A program made the position numbers and the translations under genes. A stretch of DNA of 64,000 nucleotides from Pseudoalteromonas holothuriae (GTDB lineage: Bacteria > Pseudomonadota > Gammaproteobacteria > Enterobacterales > Alteromonadaceae), in contig NZ_CAMAPC010000001.1 in the NCBI RefSeq assembly GCF_945859825.1, forward strand, positions 186,001 to 250,000, in the 5' to 3' direction. The notes beneath the pieces are model-generated. The model did not search any database. It was not told where the DNA came from and worked only from the letters and a program-made list of their open reading frames with translations. The stretch's first letter is position 1. Each line of letters begins with the position of its first letter. Below are positions 10,093 to 20,506 of the stretch, in pieces.

Positions 10093-11643
10093 ATGGATGA
10101 TTTTTTGTTTTCTGATGAACCGAACGAAGTCATTGAGCCGGAAAGCAGCGGTAAGTGGAAAGTGATCATCGTTGACGATGAACCTGAAGTCCATGCAGTG
10201 ACTAAACTTGCGCTGAGTGATTTTGAATTTCAAAAAAAGCGATTAGAGTTTTTAAGTGCGTATTCTGGAGAAGAAGCACGAAAAGTAATCAAAGAGCACC
10301 CCGATGCTGCCATTGTATTACTTGATGTGGTAATGGAAACCGATGATGCAGGTTTGCAGGTTGCTAAATTTATTCGTGAAGAAGCAAAAAACAACCATAT
10401 TCGAATTATTTTAAGGACGGGTCAACCGGGGCAAGCGCCAGAGCGGCAAGTTATTGTTAATTATGATATCAATGATTATAAGTCAAAAACGGAATTGACA
10501 GCTCAGAAGTTATTTACGGTTGTGATGTCTAGCTTGCGCTCTTACCGTGATATTCTTGCTATCGAACAATCCCGCCAAGGTTTAGAGAAGATAATCTGTG
10601 CATCGCGAGATATTTTTGCGACTCACTCAATCGAGCATTTTATTCAAGGCGTAATGCAACAGCTGACGTCTTTGTTAGGTACTGTTGATGAAGCAATGTA
10701 TGCTACCTCGTTAGTAGCAAGTAATCAGTGTAGTAAGCAAAGTGGGCAGTTGGTAGTATTTACCGGTCGAGGCGAGTTTGAGCGCAGTGAAGGCAAACCA
10801 ATTAGTGAGGTACTTACTTCTGATCAGCTTGAAGCTTGCAATCAGGCTCTTCAAGATAAAGGCATAGTATATAAAAACAACTATTTATTTGCTTATTGCT
10901 CCAGTGAATATAATCATAGTTCTATGCTATTTGTATCAGGGATCCCAGAGCATTTAACTGATACGCAAAAGCATCTTATAAAAATATTTTCACAAAATGT
11001 GCAGTTAGCTTATGAAAATGTACAATTACAAGCTGAGATTGAAAGTACTCAACAAGAACTTGTTTATCGTTTAAGCGAAGCCTTAGAGCAACGCTCTACA
11101 GAAACAGGGAATCACGTTAAACGTGTGGCCTATTTATGTGAGTTGTTTGGTAAATACAGTAAACTGAGTCACCATGATGTTGAATTACTTAGAATGGCAT
11201 CACCATTACATGATGTGGGTAAAGTAGGTATACCCGATGCTATTTTAAATAAGCCCGGTAAGTTAGATGACAAAGAATGGGATGTAATGAAATCGCATAC
11301 TTTAAAGGGCTATAAAATTTTACAAGGCTCGCGGCGTGAGATAGTAAATGCTGGAGCAATTATCGCCAAAGAACATCATGAGAAATGGGACGGCAGTGGC
11401 TACCCTGAAGGTAAAAAGGGCGAAGATATTCATATTTATGGTCGTATAGTCGCTTTGGCTGATGTGTATGATGCTTTACGTCATAAGCGCTGTTACAAAG
11501 CATCTTGGGGTAAAGAGCAAGCATTGGAGGAAATTAACAAGCAAAAAGGCAAACATTTTGACCCTAAGTTAGTTGATATATTAAATGCACATATCGATGA
11601 TGTTGAAGGTATTTTGACGCGTTACCCTGATAAACCACAATAA
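10093..11643 (+). CDS. Response regulator with DUF3369 and HD-GYP domains
   Basis: This protein of about 516 residues has an N-terminal receiver domain (VDDEPEVHAV, phospho-acceptor Asp in VLLDVVM), a middle DUF3369-like region and a C-terminal HD-GYP domain (LHDVGKVGIPD and HHEKWDGSGYPEG). HD-GYP domains hydrolyse cyclic di-GMP, so it probably lowers c-di-GMP on a phosphorelay signal. I chose the ATG at 10093 because AAGGA lies eight bases before it; a GTG at 10072 is weaker. No kinase gene is adjacent, so its partner is elsewhere. It interrupts the usual prmC-sirB2 order. Confidence 0.9.
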   Translation: MDDFLFSDEPNEVIEPESSGKWKVIIVDDEPEVHAVTKLALSDFEFQKKRLEFLSAYSGEEARKVIKEHPDAAIVLLDVVMETDDAGLQVAKFIREEAKNNHIRIILRTGQPGQAPERQVIVNYDINDYKSKTELTAQKLFTVVMSSLRSYRDILAIEQSRQGLEKIICASRDIFATHSIEHFIQGVMQQLTSLLGTVDEAMYATSLVASNQCSKQSGQLVVFTGRGEFERSEGKPISEVLTSDQLEACNQALQDKGIVYKNNYLFAYCSSEYNHSSMLFVSGIPEHLTDTQKHLIKIFSQNVQLAYENVQLQAEIESTQQELVYRLSEALEQRSTETGNHVKRVAYLCELFGKYSKLSHHDVELLRMASPLHDVGKVGIPDAILNKPGKLDDKEWDVMKSHTLKGYKILQGSRREIVNAGAIIAKEHHEKWDGSGYPEGKKGEDIHIYGRIVALADVYDALRHKRCYKASWGKEQALEEINKQKGKHFDPKLVDILNAHIDDVEGILTRYPDKPQ

Positions 11644-11654
11644 AAAGAGATTTT

Positions 11655-12029
11655 ATGGATTACATAGCAATAAAGCATACACACGTACTGTTTGCTGTTT
11701 TGAGTATTTTACTGTTCTTCACCCGTGCAATTTCTCGTTTGGCTACGGGAAAGATAGCGGCCAACAAAGGTGTATTTATCACCAGTCATAGTGTTGATAC
11801 ATTACTGTTAATATCGGCCTTCGCGTTATTGGCAATAGGCAAAATTAACCCAATTGACCAGCCGTGGTTGATTGAAAAAATCATACTTGTTGTTGCATAT
11901 ATTGTATTAGGTATAGTGAGTGCGAAGGCAAGTACTCGGACTTTGCAAGTTGGTACTTTGGTTGCTGTAGTTTTTTCTTTGTTAGGGATTGGTTATTTAG
12001 CGGGCACAAAATCTGCACTTATTTTATAG
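11655..12029 (+). CDS. sirB2: SirB2-family membrane protein
   Basis: This 124-residue hydrophobic protein has about four membrane segments and matches the SirB2/YchQ family, whose function is poorly known despite the old name linking it to Salmonella invasion control. In E. coli the order is prmC-ychQ-ychA-kdsA, and the same neighbours are found here apart from two insertions. It ends just before a strong terminator. Confidence 0.85.
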   Translation: MDYIAIKHTHVLFAVLSILLFFTRAISRLATGKIAANKGVFITSHSVDTLLLISAFALLAIGKINPIDQPWLIEKIILVVAYIVLGIVSAKASTRTLQVGTLVAVVFSLLGIGYLAGTKSALIL

Positions 12030-12053
12030 TTCAAATTCTTGTTTTAAATACAT

Positions 12054-12082
12054 AAAAGCGCATGATTTGATGCGCTTTTTTT
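12054..12082 (+). terminator. Rho-independent terminator after sirB2
   Basis: The stem AAAAGCGCAT pairs with ATGCGCTTTT around a GATTTG loop and runs into seven T. It should close the hemA-to-sirB2 transcript, meaning sirB1 has its own promoter in 12083-12216. Confidence 0.88.
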
Positions 12083-12216
12083 ATCTTTGATTTTCATAAA
12101 AATATATTCGAGACAAATTTTTTCACACAAGCTCCACAGTATCACTATTTGGGTCTTTAACAAAAAGTGATAGACTAGTCCTTCGTTTATAGATTATGTG
12201 AGTTAATGCGGTATAT

Positions 12217-13026
12217 ATGACTGATATCTGGTTCGAAGAACAAGGTGGTAGTACAGAGTACATACTTCAAGATGCTTTGCTAAGATGTATCAAAGCTGAG
12301 TTGCACTGGGATGCGCAAGCCAAATTAGAAAATAGCTTTTGTCAGCTTGCAGAGTTTGAGTTGTCAGTAGATAGACTTTGCAGCCAGTATTCACAACAAC
12401 ATCAACGATTAGATAAATTATTGGATGCTTTTTATACCGATTGGCTGTTCAGTGGCAGTGATCAGAATATTCCAGAGCATTTACTCAATAGTGTTTGCTA
12501 TACCTTAAATATGCGAAGTGGATCACCTACCTCATTGGCATTAGTTTTAAGTCATTTGCTAAAGCGTGCTCAGTTTGATGCCAATATTGCTTTGAGCCAA
12601 GGCGAGGTTATGGTGCATGTAGCTATAAGCAATGATGAAGGCTACTTAGTCGATCCAAATAGCGGTCAACAAACTTGGTACATCATACCAGAGAACGAAC
12701 AAGATAAAGACCAAGAAGAAGAGCCAACAGAGATAGTTACAGATGATGAAGCCGTCAAGTTGTATTTAGCACAGCAAAAGTGGGCATTTATTGCAGTAGA
12801 TAAATTTGGTCATGCATTGAGCTGTGTTGAATTGTTGATGGACCTGATAGGTGATGATCCCTATGAGCGCCGCGACAGAGGCTATTTACTTAACCAGTTA
12901 AACTGTCCAAAAATGGCGAAAGCTGATTTACAGTTCTTCGTGGATGAATGCCCTGATGACCCTACGATTGAAATAATTGAGCATCAAATTTCAGAGCTTG
13001 CCGATCACAACAACATACTACATTAA
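12217..13026 (+). CDS. sirB1: SirB1-family protein (transglutaminase-like with TPR tail)
   Basis: This 269-residue protein matches the SirB1/YchA family: an N-terminal transglutaminase-like fold (SGSPTSLALVLSHLLKRA segment) and a C-terminal tetratricopeptide-like part (YERRDRGYLLNQL). The usual transglutaminase Cys is not obvious, so it may not be catalytic. An acidic insertion (DKDQEEEPTE) lies in the middle. The function is unknown. Its place before kdsA fits the family context. Confidence 0.85.
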   Translation: MTDIWFEEQGGSTEYILQDALLRCIKAELHWDAQAKLENSFCQLAEFELSVDRLCSQYSQQHQRLDKLLDAFYTDWLFSGSDQNIPEHLLNSVCYTLNMRSGSPTSLALVLSHLLKRAQFDANIALSQGEVMVHVAISNDEGYLVDPNSGQQTWYIIPENEQDKDQEEEPTEIVTDDEAVKLYLAQQKWAFIAVDKFGHALSCVELLMDLIGDDPYERRDRGYLLNQLNCPKMAKADLQFFVDECPDDPTIEIIEHQISELADHNNILH

Positions 13027-13049
13027 TAGTAACAATACAGAGGTACGGT

Positions 13050-14300
13050 ATGTCACAAGGAAGCGCTTTAATTACCAATAATGCAGTTATATTGGGTTTG
13101 CTCGCACTTATTCTTGGTTTTGTTTTTTATACGTCTAATTTAAAGCAGGGTTTTTGGGCTAAGTTTTATAAGTATGTTCCCGCACTGTTAATGTGCTATT
13201 TCCTACCTTCTTTACTGAACACCTTTGGTATCGTTGATGGTAGTAATAATGATGTTTATACCGTAGCAAAATACTTCTTATTGCCCGCCTGTTTGGTATT
13301 ACTCACTTTAAGTATCGACCTCAAAGCGATAATGGGGCTGGGTAAAAAAGCGTTAATTATGTTTTTAACGGGGACCGTTGGCGTTGTGATAGGTGGGCCC
13401 ATTGCATTACTAATTGTAGCAACAGTGATGCCTGATTTGCTCGGTGTGGCAGGGCCTGATGCGTTATGGCGGGGTATGACTGCATTGGCTGGAAGCTGGA
13501 TTGGTGGTGGGGCGAACATGCTGGCCATGAAAGAGATTTACGGCGCTGGTGGCGAAATATTTACCATCATGGTCACCGTCGATATTGTAGTCGCTAATTT
13601 GTGGATGGCAGTCTTATTGTTACTCGCGGCAAGGCACAAAGAGATTGATGCGAAAACCGGGGCAGATACCAGCTCAATTGATCGTTTAATTGATAAGGTG
13701 CAGCAGTTTGAAGCCCAACATGCTCGAAAGCCAGAGTTGAGAGATTTGATGATTTTATTGGCTTTGGCGTTTGGAGCGACGGGGGTGGCACATTTTGCAG
13801 CTGATTTACTGGTGCCATTTTTTATAGATAATTACCCAGAGCTGAAAAAGTTTTCGCTGCACAGTAAATTATTTTGGATTATCGTTTTGGTAACGACTAT
13901 AGGATTGGCATTATCGTTTACCAAGGCTAGACAATTTGAAGCCGTTGGGGCTTCTAAGGTTGGCGCGAGCTTTTTGTATATCTTGATTGCAACAATAGGC
14001 TTGCATATGGATATTGCAAAGATAATTGAAGCACCAAAATATATAGTTATAGGTATAATTTGGATGGGTATTCATGTTGGCTTGCTATTTCTGGTCGCTA
14101 AACTCATCAAGGCCCCTGTATTTTATGTTGCGGTAGGTAGTAAAGCAAATATAGGGGGAGCTGCCTCTGCACCTGTGGTGGCATCGGCATTTCACCCTGC
14201 ATTAGCACCTGTTGGTGTATTATTAGCAGTACTTGGCTATGCGTTGGGTACTTATATGGCGTGGCTCTGTGGGCAGTTACTACGCATTATTGGCAGTTAA
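13050..14300 (+). CDS. DUF819-family integral membrane protein
   Basis: This 416-residue protein has about ten or more predicted membrane segments and glycine-rich conserved stretches such as GSWIGGGANMLAMKE and GGAASAPVVASAFHP, typical of DUF819. The family is often guessed to be a transporter; no substrate is established. It sits between sirB1 and kdsA, 12 bases before kdsA, and is not part of the classical E. coli order. Confidence 0.8.
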   Translation: MSQGSALITNNAVILGLLALILGFVFYTSNLKQGFWAKFYKYVPALLMCYFLPSLLNTFGIVDGSNNDVYTVAKYFLLPACLVLLTLSIDLKAIMGLGKKALIMFLTGTVGVVIGGPIALLIVATVMPDLLGVAGPDALWRGMTALAGSWIGGGANMLAMKEIYGAGGEIFTIMVTVDIVVANLWMAVLLLLAARHKEIDAKTGADTSSIDRLIDKVQQFEAQHARKPELRDLMILLALAFGATGVAHFAADLLVPFFIDNYPELKKFSLHSKLFWIIVLVTTIGLALSFTKARQFEAVGASKVGASFLYILIATIGLHMDIAKIIEAPKYIVIGIIWMGIHVGLLFLVAKLIKAPVFYVAVGSKANIGGAASAPVVASAFHPALAPVGVLLAVLGYALGTYMAWLCGQLLRIIGS

Positions 14301-15167
<867 letters not shown>

Positions 15168-15224
15168 GCAAAACAGCAAGCGCATATTAATGTGCACTTG
15201 CTAAATTTGTAAGGCTCTTTAGCT

Positions 15225-16118
15225 ATGTCCAGAAGATTCCCCCCCTTAAATGCACTTAAAGCGTTTGAAGCCGCAGCTCGACATTTAAGTTTTACCAAAG
15301 CAGCAGAAGAGTTATATGTAACTCAAGCTGCAGTGAGCCATCAAATTAAGATTCTAGAAGAGCATTTGGGCCTTAAATTGTTTTTACGTAAAAACCGTTC
15401 TTTGTTGCTTACAGAAGAAGGGCAAGGCTATTTTCTGGACATCAAAGAAATATTCACGCAGCTTGTAGATGCTACTGAAAAACTACTGGCTCGTGGTGCT
15501 AAAGGGTCTTTAACGGTCAGCTTAACACCGAGTTTCGCGATTCAGTGGTTAGTTCCTCGGCTTAGTTTATTTAACGAACTACACCCAGAAATCGATGTGC
15601 GAATTAAAGCACAAGACCATGATGAAAATTCATTAACAGATGATGTTGATGTGGCAATATATTATGGACGTGGACACTGGAGTGGTGTGCAAACCCATAA
15701 GCTTCATACCGAATACCTAGTGCCTTTATGTAGCCCACTATTACTTAATGGTCCAAAGCCGCTAGATCAACCAAGTGATTTGTCACAGCATACGTTGCTT
15801 CATGATACAACTCGACGTGCATGGAAAGCGTGGATGAAAACCGCTGGCGTACGTAATATTCAGGTTAATCAAGGGCCAATTTTTAGTCACTCTTCAATGG
15901 TTTTACAAGCTGCTGTACATGGTCAAGGTGTTGCGTTAGGCAATAGTGTATTGGCTAAACCTGATTTAGACTCCGGGCGTTTAATTATTCCATTCAATCA
16001 TGTGCTTGAGAGTAAGAATGCCTACTACTTAGTATTGCGCGAGGCGCAATCAGAATTAGGTAAAATTGTTTCATTTAGAGACTGGATGCTCAGTCTTGTT
16101 GAGCAAGAGCAACTGTAA
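15225..16118 (+). CDS. gcvA: LysR-type regulator of glycine cleavage, GcvA
   Basis: This 297-residue LysR regulator has an N-terminal winged helix-turn-helix (about residues 7-65) nearly matching E. coli GcvA (NALKAFEAAARHLSFTKAAE). The effector domain carries the conserved DVDVAIYYGRGHW segment. GcvA controls the glycine cleavage operon in response to glycine and purines. The stop overlaps the next start (TAATG), and the downstream ygdD and rlmM give the gcvA-ygdD-rlmM order of E. coli with one extra gene. Confidence 0.93.
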   Translation: MSRRFPPLNALKAFEAAARHLSFTKAAEELYVTQAAVSHQIKILEEHLGLKLFLRKNRSLLLTEEGQGYFLDIKEIFTQLVDATEKLLARGAKGSLTVSLTPSFAIQWLVPRLSLFNELHPEIDVRIKAQDHDENSLTDDVDVAIYYGRGHWSGVQTHKLHTEYLVPLCSPLLLNGPKPLDQPSDLSQHTLLHDTTRRAWKAWMKTAGVRNIQVNQGPIFSHSSMVLQAAVHGQGVALGNSVLAKPDLDSGRLIIPFNHVLESKNAYYLVLREAQSELGKIVSFRDWMLSLVEQEQL

Positions 16119-16747
16119 TGTCAATACACTGGTTTAGACCAAATCAACCGATTGCCCAATTAATTTTCGCCCATGGAGCCGGAGCAGGTTGTGATTCGCC
16201 TTTTATGCAAACAATGGCGCAACATTTATGTGATTTAAACATTCAAGTCGGGCTGTTTGATTTTGAATATATGCAACAAGCCAAAGCATTTGGTAAGCGT
16301 CGCCCACCTGAACGAGCCCCAAAGTTGCTAGCTTATTTTGCCAAGCAACTAGCGCAAGCTGACAAACAGTTACCATTATTTATTGGTGGTAAGTCAATGG
16401 GGGGAAGAATGGCCTCAATGTTAGTTACACAAGGATTTGACTCTGTTAAAGGAGTGATTGCAATGGGTTACCCATTTCATCCTCCGGGTAAACCACTCAA
16501 GCTGCGGACTGAACATTTTGTCGATATGCCTTGTCCATTTTTAGTGCTTCAAGGCGAGCGTGATACGTTTGGAACAAAAGCGGAGTTGTTAGCAATGCAA
16601 TTCAATAAAACACCTGATTTTGTATGGTTTGCAGATGGTGATCACTCACTTAAGCCACGTAAGAAAAGTGGTTACCGTGAAGCTGAACATTTACTTGAAG
16701 CAGCAAAACACGCCGCCCAGTTTATGCAGGAGTATAGTCATGATTAA
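16118..16747 (+). CDS. Small alpha/beta hydrolase (KANSL3/Tex30-like)
   Basis: This 209-residue protein has the hydrolase nucleophile elbow GGKSMGGRMAS, an N-terminal HGAGAGCDSPF oxyanion segment, an acid in QGERDTFG and a catalytic His in GDHSLKP. This fits the bacterial branch of the Tex30/KANSL3 hydrolase family; the substrate is unknown. Its ATG overlaps the gcvA stop by one base and its own stop overlaps ygdD by eight bases, so these are translationally coupled. Confidence 0.85.
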   Translation: MSIHWFRPNQPIAQLIFAHGAGAGCDSPFMQTMAQHLCDLNIQVGLFDFEYMQQAKAFGKRRPPERAPKLLAYFAKQLAQADKQLPLFIGGKSMGGRMASMLVTQGFDSVKGVIAMGYPFHPPGKPLKLRTEHFVDMPCPFLVLQGERDTFGTKAELLAMQFNKTPDFVWFADGDHSLKPRKKSGYREAEHLLEAAKHAAQFMQEYSHD

Positions 16748-17108
16748 GCTATTTTTACTCGCAGGAAGTATATTTTGTATGCTATCTGTTGCTCTTGGCG
16801 CATTTGCAGCTCACGGCTTAAAACGTCACTTTGATGAATATGCATTGGGAATTTTTAAAACCGCCAGTGAGTATCAAATGACCCATGGCCTTGCGTTGAT
16901 TGCAGTTGCGCTATTAATGAAATGGGGTGTTAAAGTCAGTATATCTGGCTGGTTGTTAATAGTTGGCATACTGCTTTTTAGCGGCAGTTTATACATATTA
17001 GCGATAACCGGTATTAAATGGTTAGGGGCAATTACTCCGATTGGAGGAGTATGCTTTATTGCCGCGTGGCTTGTTTTGATAGTCAAAATAAGCAAACATT
17101 CATTTTAA
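16740..17108 (+). CDS. ygdD: DUF423 membrane protein YgdD
   Basis: This 122-residue protein has four predicted membrane segments and the DUF423 pattern (ALGAFAAHGL, ITPIGGVCFI). The ATG at 16740 was chosen because it gives the family N-terminus; a longer frame from 16620 would overlap most of the hydrolase end and has no homology. The function is unknown. It lies directly before rlmM, as in E. coli. Confidence 0.9.
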   Translation: MIKLFLLAGSIFCMLSVALGAFAAHGLKRHFDEYALGIFKTASEYQMTHGLALIAVALLMKWGVKVSISGWLLIVGILLFSGSLYILAITGIKWLGAITPIGGVCFIAAWLVLIVKISKHSF

Positions 17109-17120
17109 AAGAGAGCTCAA

Positions 17121-18206
17121 ATGTCGAGTGTTGTAATTTATTGTCGTAGTGGGTTTGAAAATGATGCTGCTGCGGAAATTAACCACCATGCTGCTTTGCA
17201 AGGAGTTGCGGGTTATGTAAAGGCTAAACCAAATACCGGTTTTGTCACATTTGAGTGCTTTGCACCAAATGACGCCGAGTTGTTGATAAAAAAAATTAAT
17301 TTTAAAAGCTTGGTATTTGCTCGCCAGTGGTTTGCTGGCACATTGCTTAATGATATGGATATTGAGGATCGAGTCAGTGCGGTTAAAACGCAGGTTGATG
17401 ACTTTCCACTTTGTGGTGATTTACGAGTCGAAACTCCGGATACCAACGAGGGAAAGGAGCTTTCAAAGTTTTGCAAAAAGTTCTCTACTCCATTGGCAAA
17501 AAGTTTAGAGAAGCACAATAAGCTGACAAGAGACTATAAGCCAGCAAAACCTGTGTTACATGTGCTGTTTTTAGCCAATGATACGGCTTATGTTGGGTAT
17601 TCATTGAGTAGCAATAACTCACCGTTTTTTATGGGGATCCCGCGTTTAAGAATGCCCAGTGATGCTCCGAGTCGTTCCACTTTAAAATTGGATGAAGCGT
17701 TTAACGTATTCGTACCAAAAGAGCAAGCTGAGCAGCGTGTGCAATCAGGAATGAGAGCGGTCGATTTAGGCGCGTGCCCTGGAGGTTGGACTTATCAATT
17801 AGTGCGCCGTGGTATGTTCGTTGCTGCTATTGATAACGGCCCGATGAATGATGCACTCATGGAATCAGGGCAAGTAAAGCACTACACAGAAGATGGTTTT
17901 AAATACTTGCCAGAAAAACGCAATGTTAATTGGTTAGTGTGCGACATGGTTGAAAAACCTTTGAAGGTTACTAACTTAATGCTTGATTGGATAGTCAATG
18001 CTTTTGCTAAAGAATTAATATTTAACCTAAAATTGCCAATGAAAAAGCGTTTTGATAGTGTGTATGAGTGCTTAACGCTCATTCATGAACAGTTGACTAA
18101 ATATGAAGTGGACTATGAGCTACAAGCCAAGCACTTGTATCACGACAGAGAAGAAGTGACGGTACATATTAAAGTTAATCGTGTGCCAGAGAAGTTATAC
18201 AGCTAA
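17121..18206 (+). CDS. rlmM: 23S rRNA C2498 2'-O-ribose methyltransferase
   Basis: This 361-residue enzyme methylates C2498 of 23S rRNA with SAM. An N-terminal THUMP-like region is followed by a Rossmann methyltransferase with the SAM motif DLGACPGGWTYQL and a conserved NLKLPMKKR segment. It is the last gene of the gcvA unit. A weak stem (AAGTAGC/GCTACTT at 18211-18234) follows the stop. Confidence 0.95.
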   Translation: MSSVVIYCRSGFENDAAAEINHHAALQGVAGYVKAKPNTGFVTFECFAPNDAELLIKKINFKSLVFARQWFAGTLLNDMDIEDRVSAVKTQVDDFPLCGDLRVETPDTNEGKELSKFCKKFSTPLAKSLEKHNKLTRDYKPAKPVLHVLFLANDTAYVGYSLSSNNSPFFMGIPRLRMPSDAPSRSTLKLDEAFNVFVPKEQAEQRVQSGMRAVDLGACPGGWTYQLVRRGMFVAAIDNGPMNDALMESGQVKHYTEDGFKYLPEKRNVNWLVCDMVEKPLKVTNLMLDWIVNAFAKELIFNLKLPMKKRFDSVYECLTLIHEQLTKYEVDYELQAKHLYHDREEVTVHIKVNRVPEKLYS

Positions 18207-18376
18207 TACAAAGTAGCTCATTGTTGGGCTACTTACTCCCTCTTACTATTCATTTTACCCATTTCACTGCAAGCTTTTTGACTTATCTTACTTCATGACA
18301 TTTAAGGATATGAAGGTTTACTTTCAGTGTGGGTGGTGTAATTATGGGTCCAGCTAACAGCCTAAGAGGAAAGCCC

Positions 18377-18742
18377 ATGGAAAAAATTAATCTGGCAGAT
18401 AAGTTTTCACAGTTCGATGAGTACTGGACACCAAAAGTTATTGCAGAATCAAACCATCAATTAGTGAAAATAGCCAAAGGAGATGGGGAGCTTGTTTGGC
18501 ATAAACACGATAATGAAGACGAGCTATTTATCGTGTTTAAAGGGCAATTAACTTTGCAATTAAAAACAGAAAATATTGTACTCAACCCCGGTGAAATGTA
18601 CGTTGTGCCTAAAGGTGTTGAGCATTGCCCAAAAGCCACACCTGATACCCATTTTCTGATGGTGGAGCCTGCCTCTACCGCACATACCGGCGAAGTGGAT
18701 AGCGAACTAACTGTTTCACAAGAACAACAACAATGGATATAG
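18377..18742 (+). CDS. Cupin-domain protein
   Basis: This 121-residue single-cupin protein has the two cupin motifs: WHKHDNEDELFIVFKG with its His and Glu metal ligands, and PGEMYVVPKGVEHCPKA with the last His. It probably binds a metal; the role is unknown. I start at the ATG at 18377, which follows a strong ribosome site (AAGAGGAAA); an upstream in-frame start at 18329 is not supported. It converges on the next gene. Confidence 0.85.
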   Translation: MEKINLADKFSQFDEYWTPKVIAESNHQLVKIAKGDGELVWHKHDNEDELFIVFKGQLTLQLKTENIVLNPGEMYVVPKGVEHCPKATPDTHFLMVEPASTAHTGEVDSELTVSQEQQQWI

Positions 18743-18807
18743 TTGAATCATAATTACATGGTGAATACTCACTTTATTAATTCACGGTGAAAGGTTTATG
18801 TTTGTCA

Positions 18808-19206
18808 TCATGAATAAACCAATGTGCTGACATGTTCGCGAAAGTAATCAATTTGACCGTTTGATTCGTGAGAAATAATATAGGTTTGGCTATCAACGTC
18901 TTTTTGAGCTAAACCATACCAGAATGATTGACAAAATGTTGTGCAATACCAACCCGGCCCTAACGGTTGAGAATTTAATGATTTTATAGTGGTGCCTTTG
19001 GGAAAGATATCCTGACCTAATCGGGTCAGTAGCGTTATAAAATCAGCTTTATTTTTACACTGTTGCCAGCATGTATCGGCATCATCTTTATAATGATCAA
19101 TTCTCAAATCAATATCTTCTGCAATAAATTCAAGTAGTGTCATATCCCCTTGCTCAAATCGGTTTAATAACTGGTGAATTGCAATTGCACTATTTCGCTC
19201 ATACAT
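18808..19206 (-). CDS. Hypothetical protein, NTF2/SnoaL-like
   Basis: This 132-residue soluble protein has the look of an NTF2-like fold: an N-terminal helix (IAIHQLLNRFEQGD), a FIAEDIDLRIDHY segment and a C-terminal strand ending GQIDYFREHV. The resemblance to SnoaL-like proteins is by eye only. There is no signal peptide. It is alone on its strand, convergent with the cupin gene and divergent from the LysR gene after a 330-base gap. Confidence 0.6.
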   Translation of the reverse strand: MYERNSAIAIHQLLNRFEQGDMTLLEFIAEDIDLRIDHYKDDADTCWQQCKNKADFITLLTRLGQDIFPKGTTIKSLNSQPLGPGWYCTTFCQSFWYGLAQKDVDSQTYIISHESNGQIDYFREHVSTLVYS

Positions 19207-19536
19207 AGATTTTCTCTCTTATTTGGTTAGCTAAAAATGAACCCTTAACACCAACCTGCAATAATACTTAATCATTTTTAGGAACTAAATCTAACACTAG
19301 CTGCGTTATACATTTATCTCTTATAACAAAAGCATAGCGAAATACCTGCCAGGCTATCGATAAAGTTTCATGGTCTCAAAATAGATCACTTATTTAAGCG
19401 GATTAGGATAAGTTCAATAATGTGAGTTATAAGGTATTTTCTATTTCAAAACCCTTATTCAAACTTGAGGTTAAATTAGCAATTACGTATCCATAGGTAT
19501 AATATTGTTTATATTTTCAAGGTATAGATAAATTAT
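19207..19536. other. Intergenic region between divergent genes
   Basis: No gene is visible. A consensus -10 hexamer TATAAT at 19498-19503 faces the LysR gene, but I see no good -35 at the right distance. LysR regulators often control a divergent neighbour, so the region may hold an operator. I could not pick a convincing T-N11-A site by eye. Confidence 0.35.
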
Positions 19537-20370
19537 ATGATAGAAATAAAGCCACTACGCTATTTTGTTGCCGCTTATGAAGAAGGCTCAATAACGGCAG
19601 CAGCATCACGTTGCTTTATCGCTCAGCCATCTATTACACATGCAATAAAAGCGCTGGAAACGACTTTAGGTGTCATATTATTTGAACGTACTAAGCAAGG
19701 TATTAAAGCAACAAAGCAAGGGCATATGCTTTATACACTAGCGTGCGATTTACTATTACAAAATCAACAACTCCACGCGGCGTTTGTACCTAGCAACAAA
19801 ACTGAACTTTATCTCTATGTGCAGCCGGATATTAATATTGAACATTACGCAAATATCATTCTGTCTATCCAGCAAGTGGATAATAATATTAGTCTTTCGA
19901 TTGCAAGCTCTGTTGAGCAATCGCAATTAGCAATCATTGATGAACAACGTTTACCAACACAATTTAATAGTATTCAGCTTAATCAAGAGTGTTATCAACT
20001 GTTGGTTCGACATGACCATAAACTTGCAAAAAATAAAAGGGTCACGCTCAATGATTTTAAATCACTTACATTTATTGAAAGGCCATACTGCACTAATCGA
20101 AAAGAGTTTGAACGCCTGATCCATGTTAATAACATGCTTATTACGTACAAAGGAAAAGCGATTCACGACCTTCAATTGCAAGGTTTGGTGAAGTTAGGTT
20201 TTGGAGTAGCTGTTATTCCTCAGTCTTATATTCCAAAGGATGATGAGCTGGCTACTATTCCTATTGCTTTGGATACGCCTATATCACGGTCGATAGTATT
20301 AGCCTATCGTAAACTACCGCCACAGCTGATATCGTTTATAGAGCAAGTTGTGAGCACAGATGGTATTTGA
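19537..20370 (+). CDS. LysR-family transcriptional regulator
   Basis: This 277-residue regulator has a LysR-type helix-turn-helix (AYEEGSITAAASRCFIAQPS) followed by a LETTLGVILFERTKQG segment and a substrate-binding-like domain that is shorter and less conserved than usual. The N-terminus resembles CynR/CbbR-type LysR proteins. No target operon is evident beside it; the divergent gene at 18808 is the only adjacent candidate. The effector is unknown. Confidence 0.85.
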   Translation: MIEIKPLRYFVAAYEEGSITAAASRCFIAQPSITHAIKALETTLGVILFERTKQGIKATKQGHMLYTLACDLLLQNQQLHAAFVPSNKTELYLYVQPDINIEHYANIILSIQQVDNNISLSIASSVEQSQLAIIDEQRLPTQFNSIQLNQECYQLLVRHDHKLAKNKRVTLNDFKSLTFIERPYCTNRKEFERLIHVNNMLITYKGKAIHDLQLQGLVKLGFGVAVIPQSYIPKDDELATIPIALDTPISRSIVLAYRKLPPQLISFIEQVVSTDGI

Positions 20371-20506
20371 GTACAATGAATATGGATAATATTGAATAAG
20401 GAGTGATAGGCGTAATCGCCAGTAGCAAAAGGATATTGGCAAAGCATTGTAGAGACCGCCAACAATGGGCAGTCTCTAAAGAGCGTACAATCTAAAGTAG
20501 CCGAAG

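Noticed and set aside
20450..20478. Hairpin TAGAGAC/GTCTCTA as a terminator between the LysR gene and srmB
   Set aside because: The stem is real, but neither strand has a T-run after it, so I do not call it a terminator.
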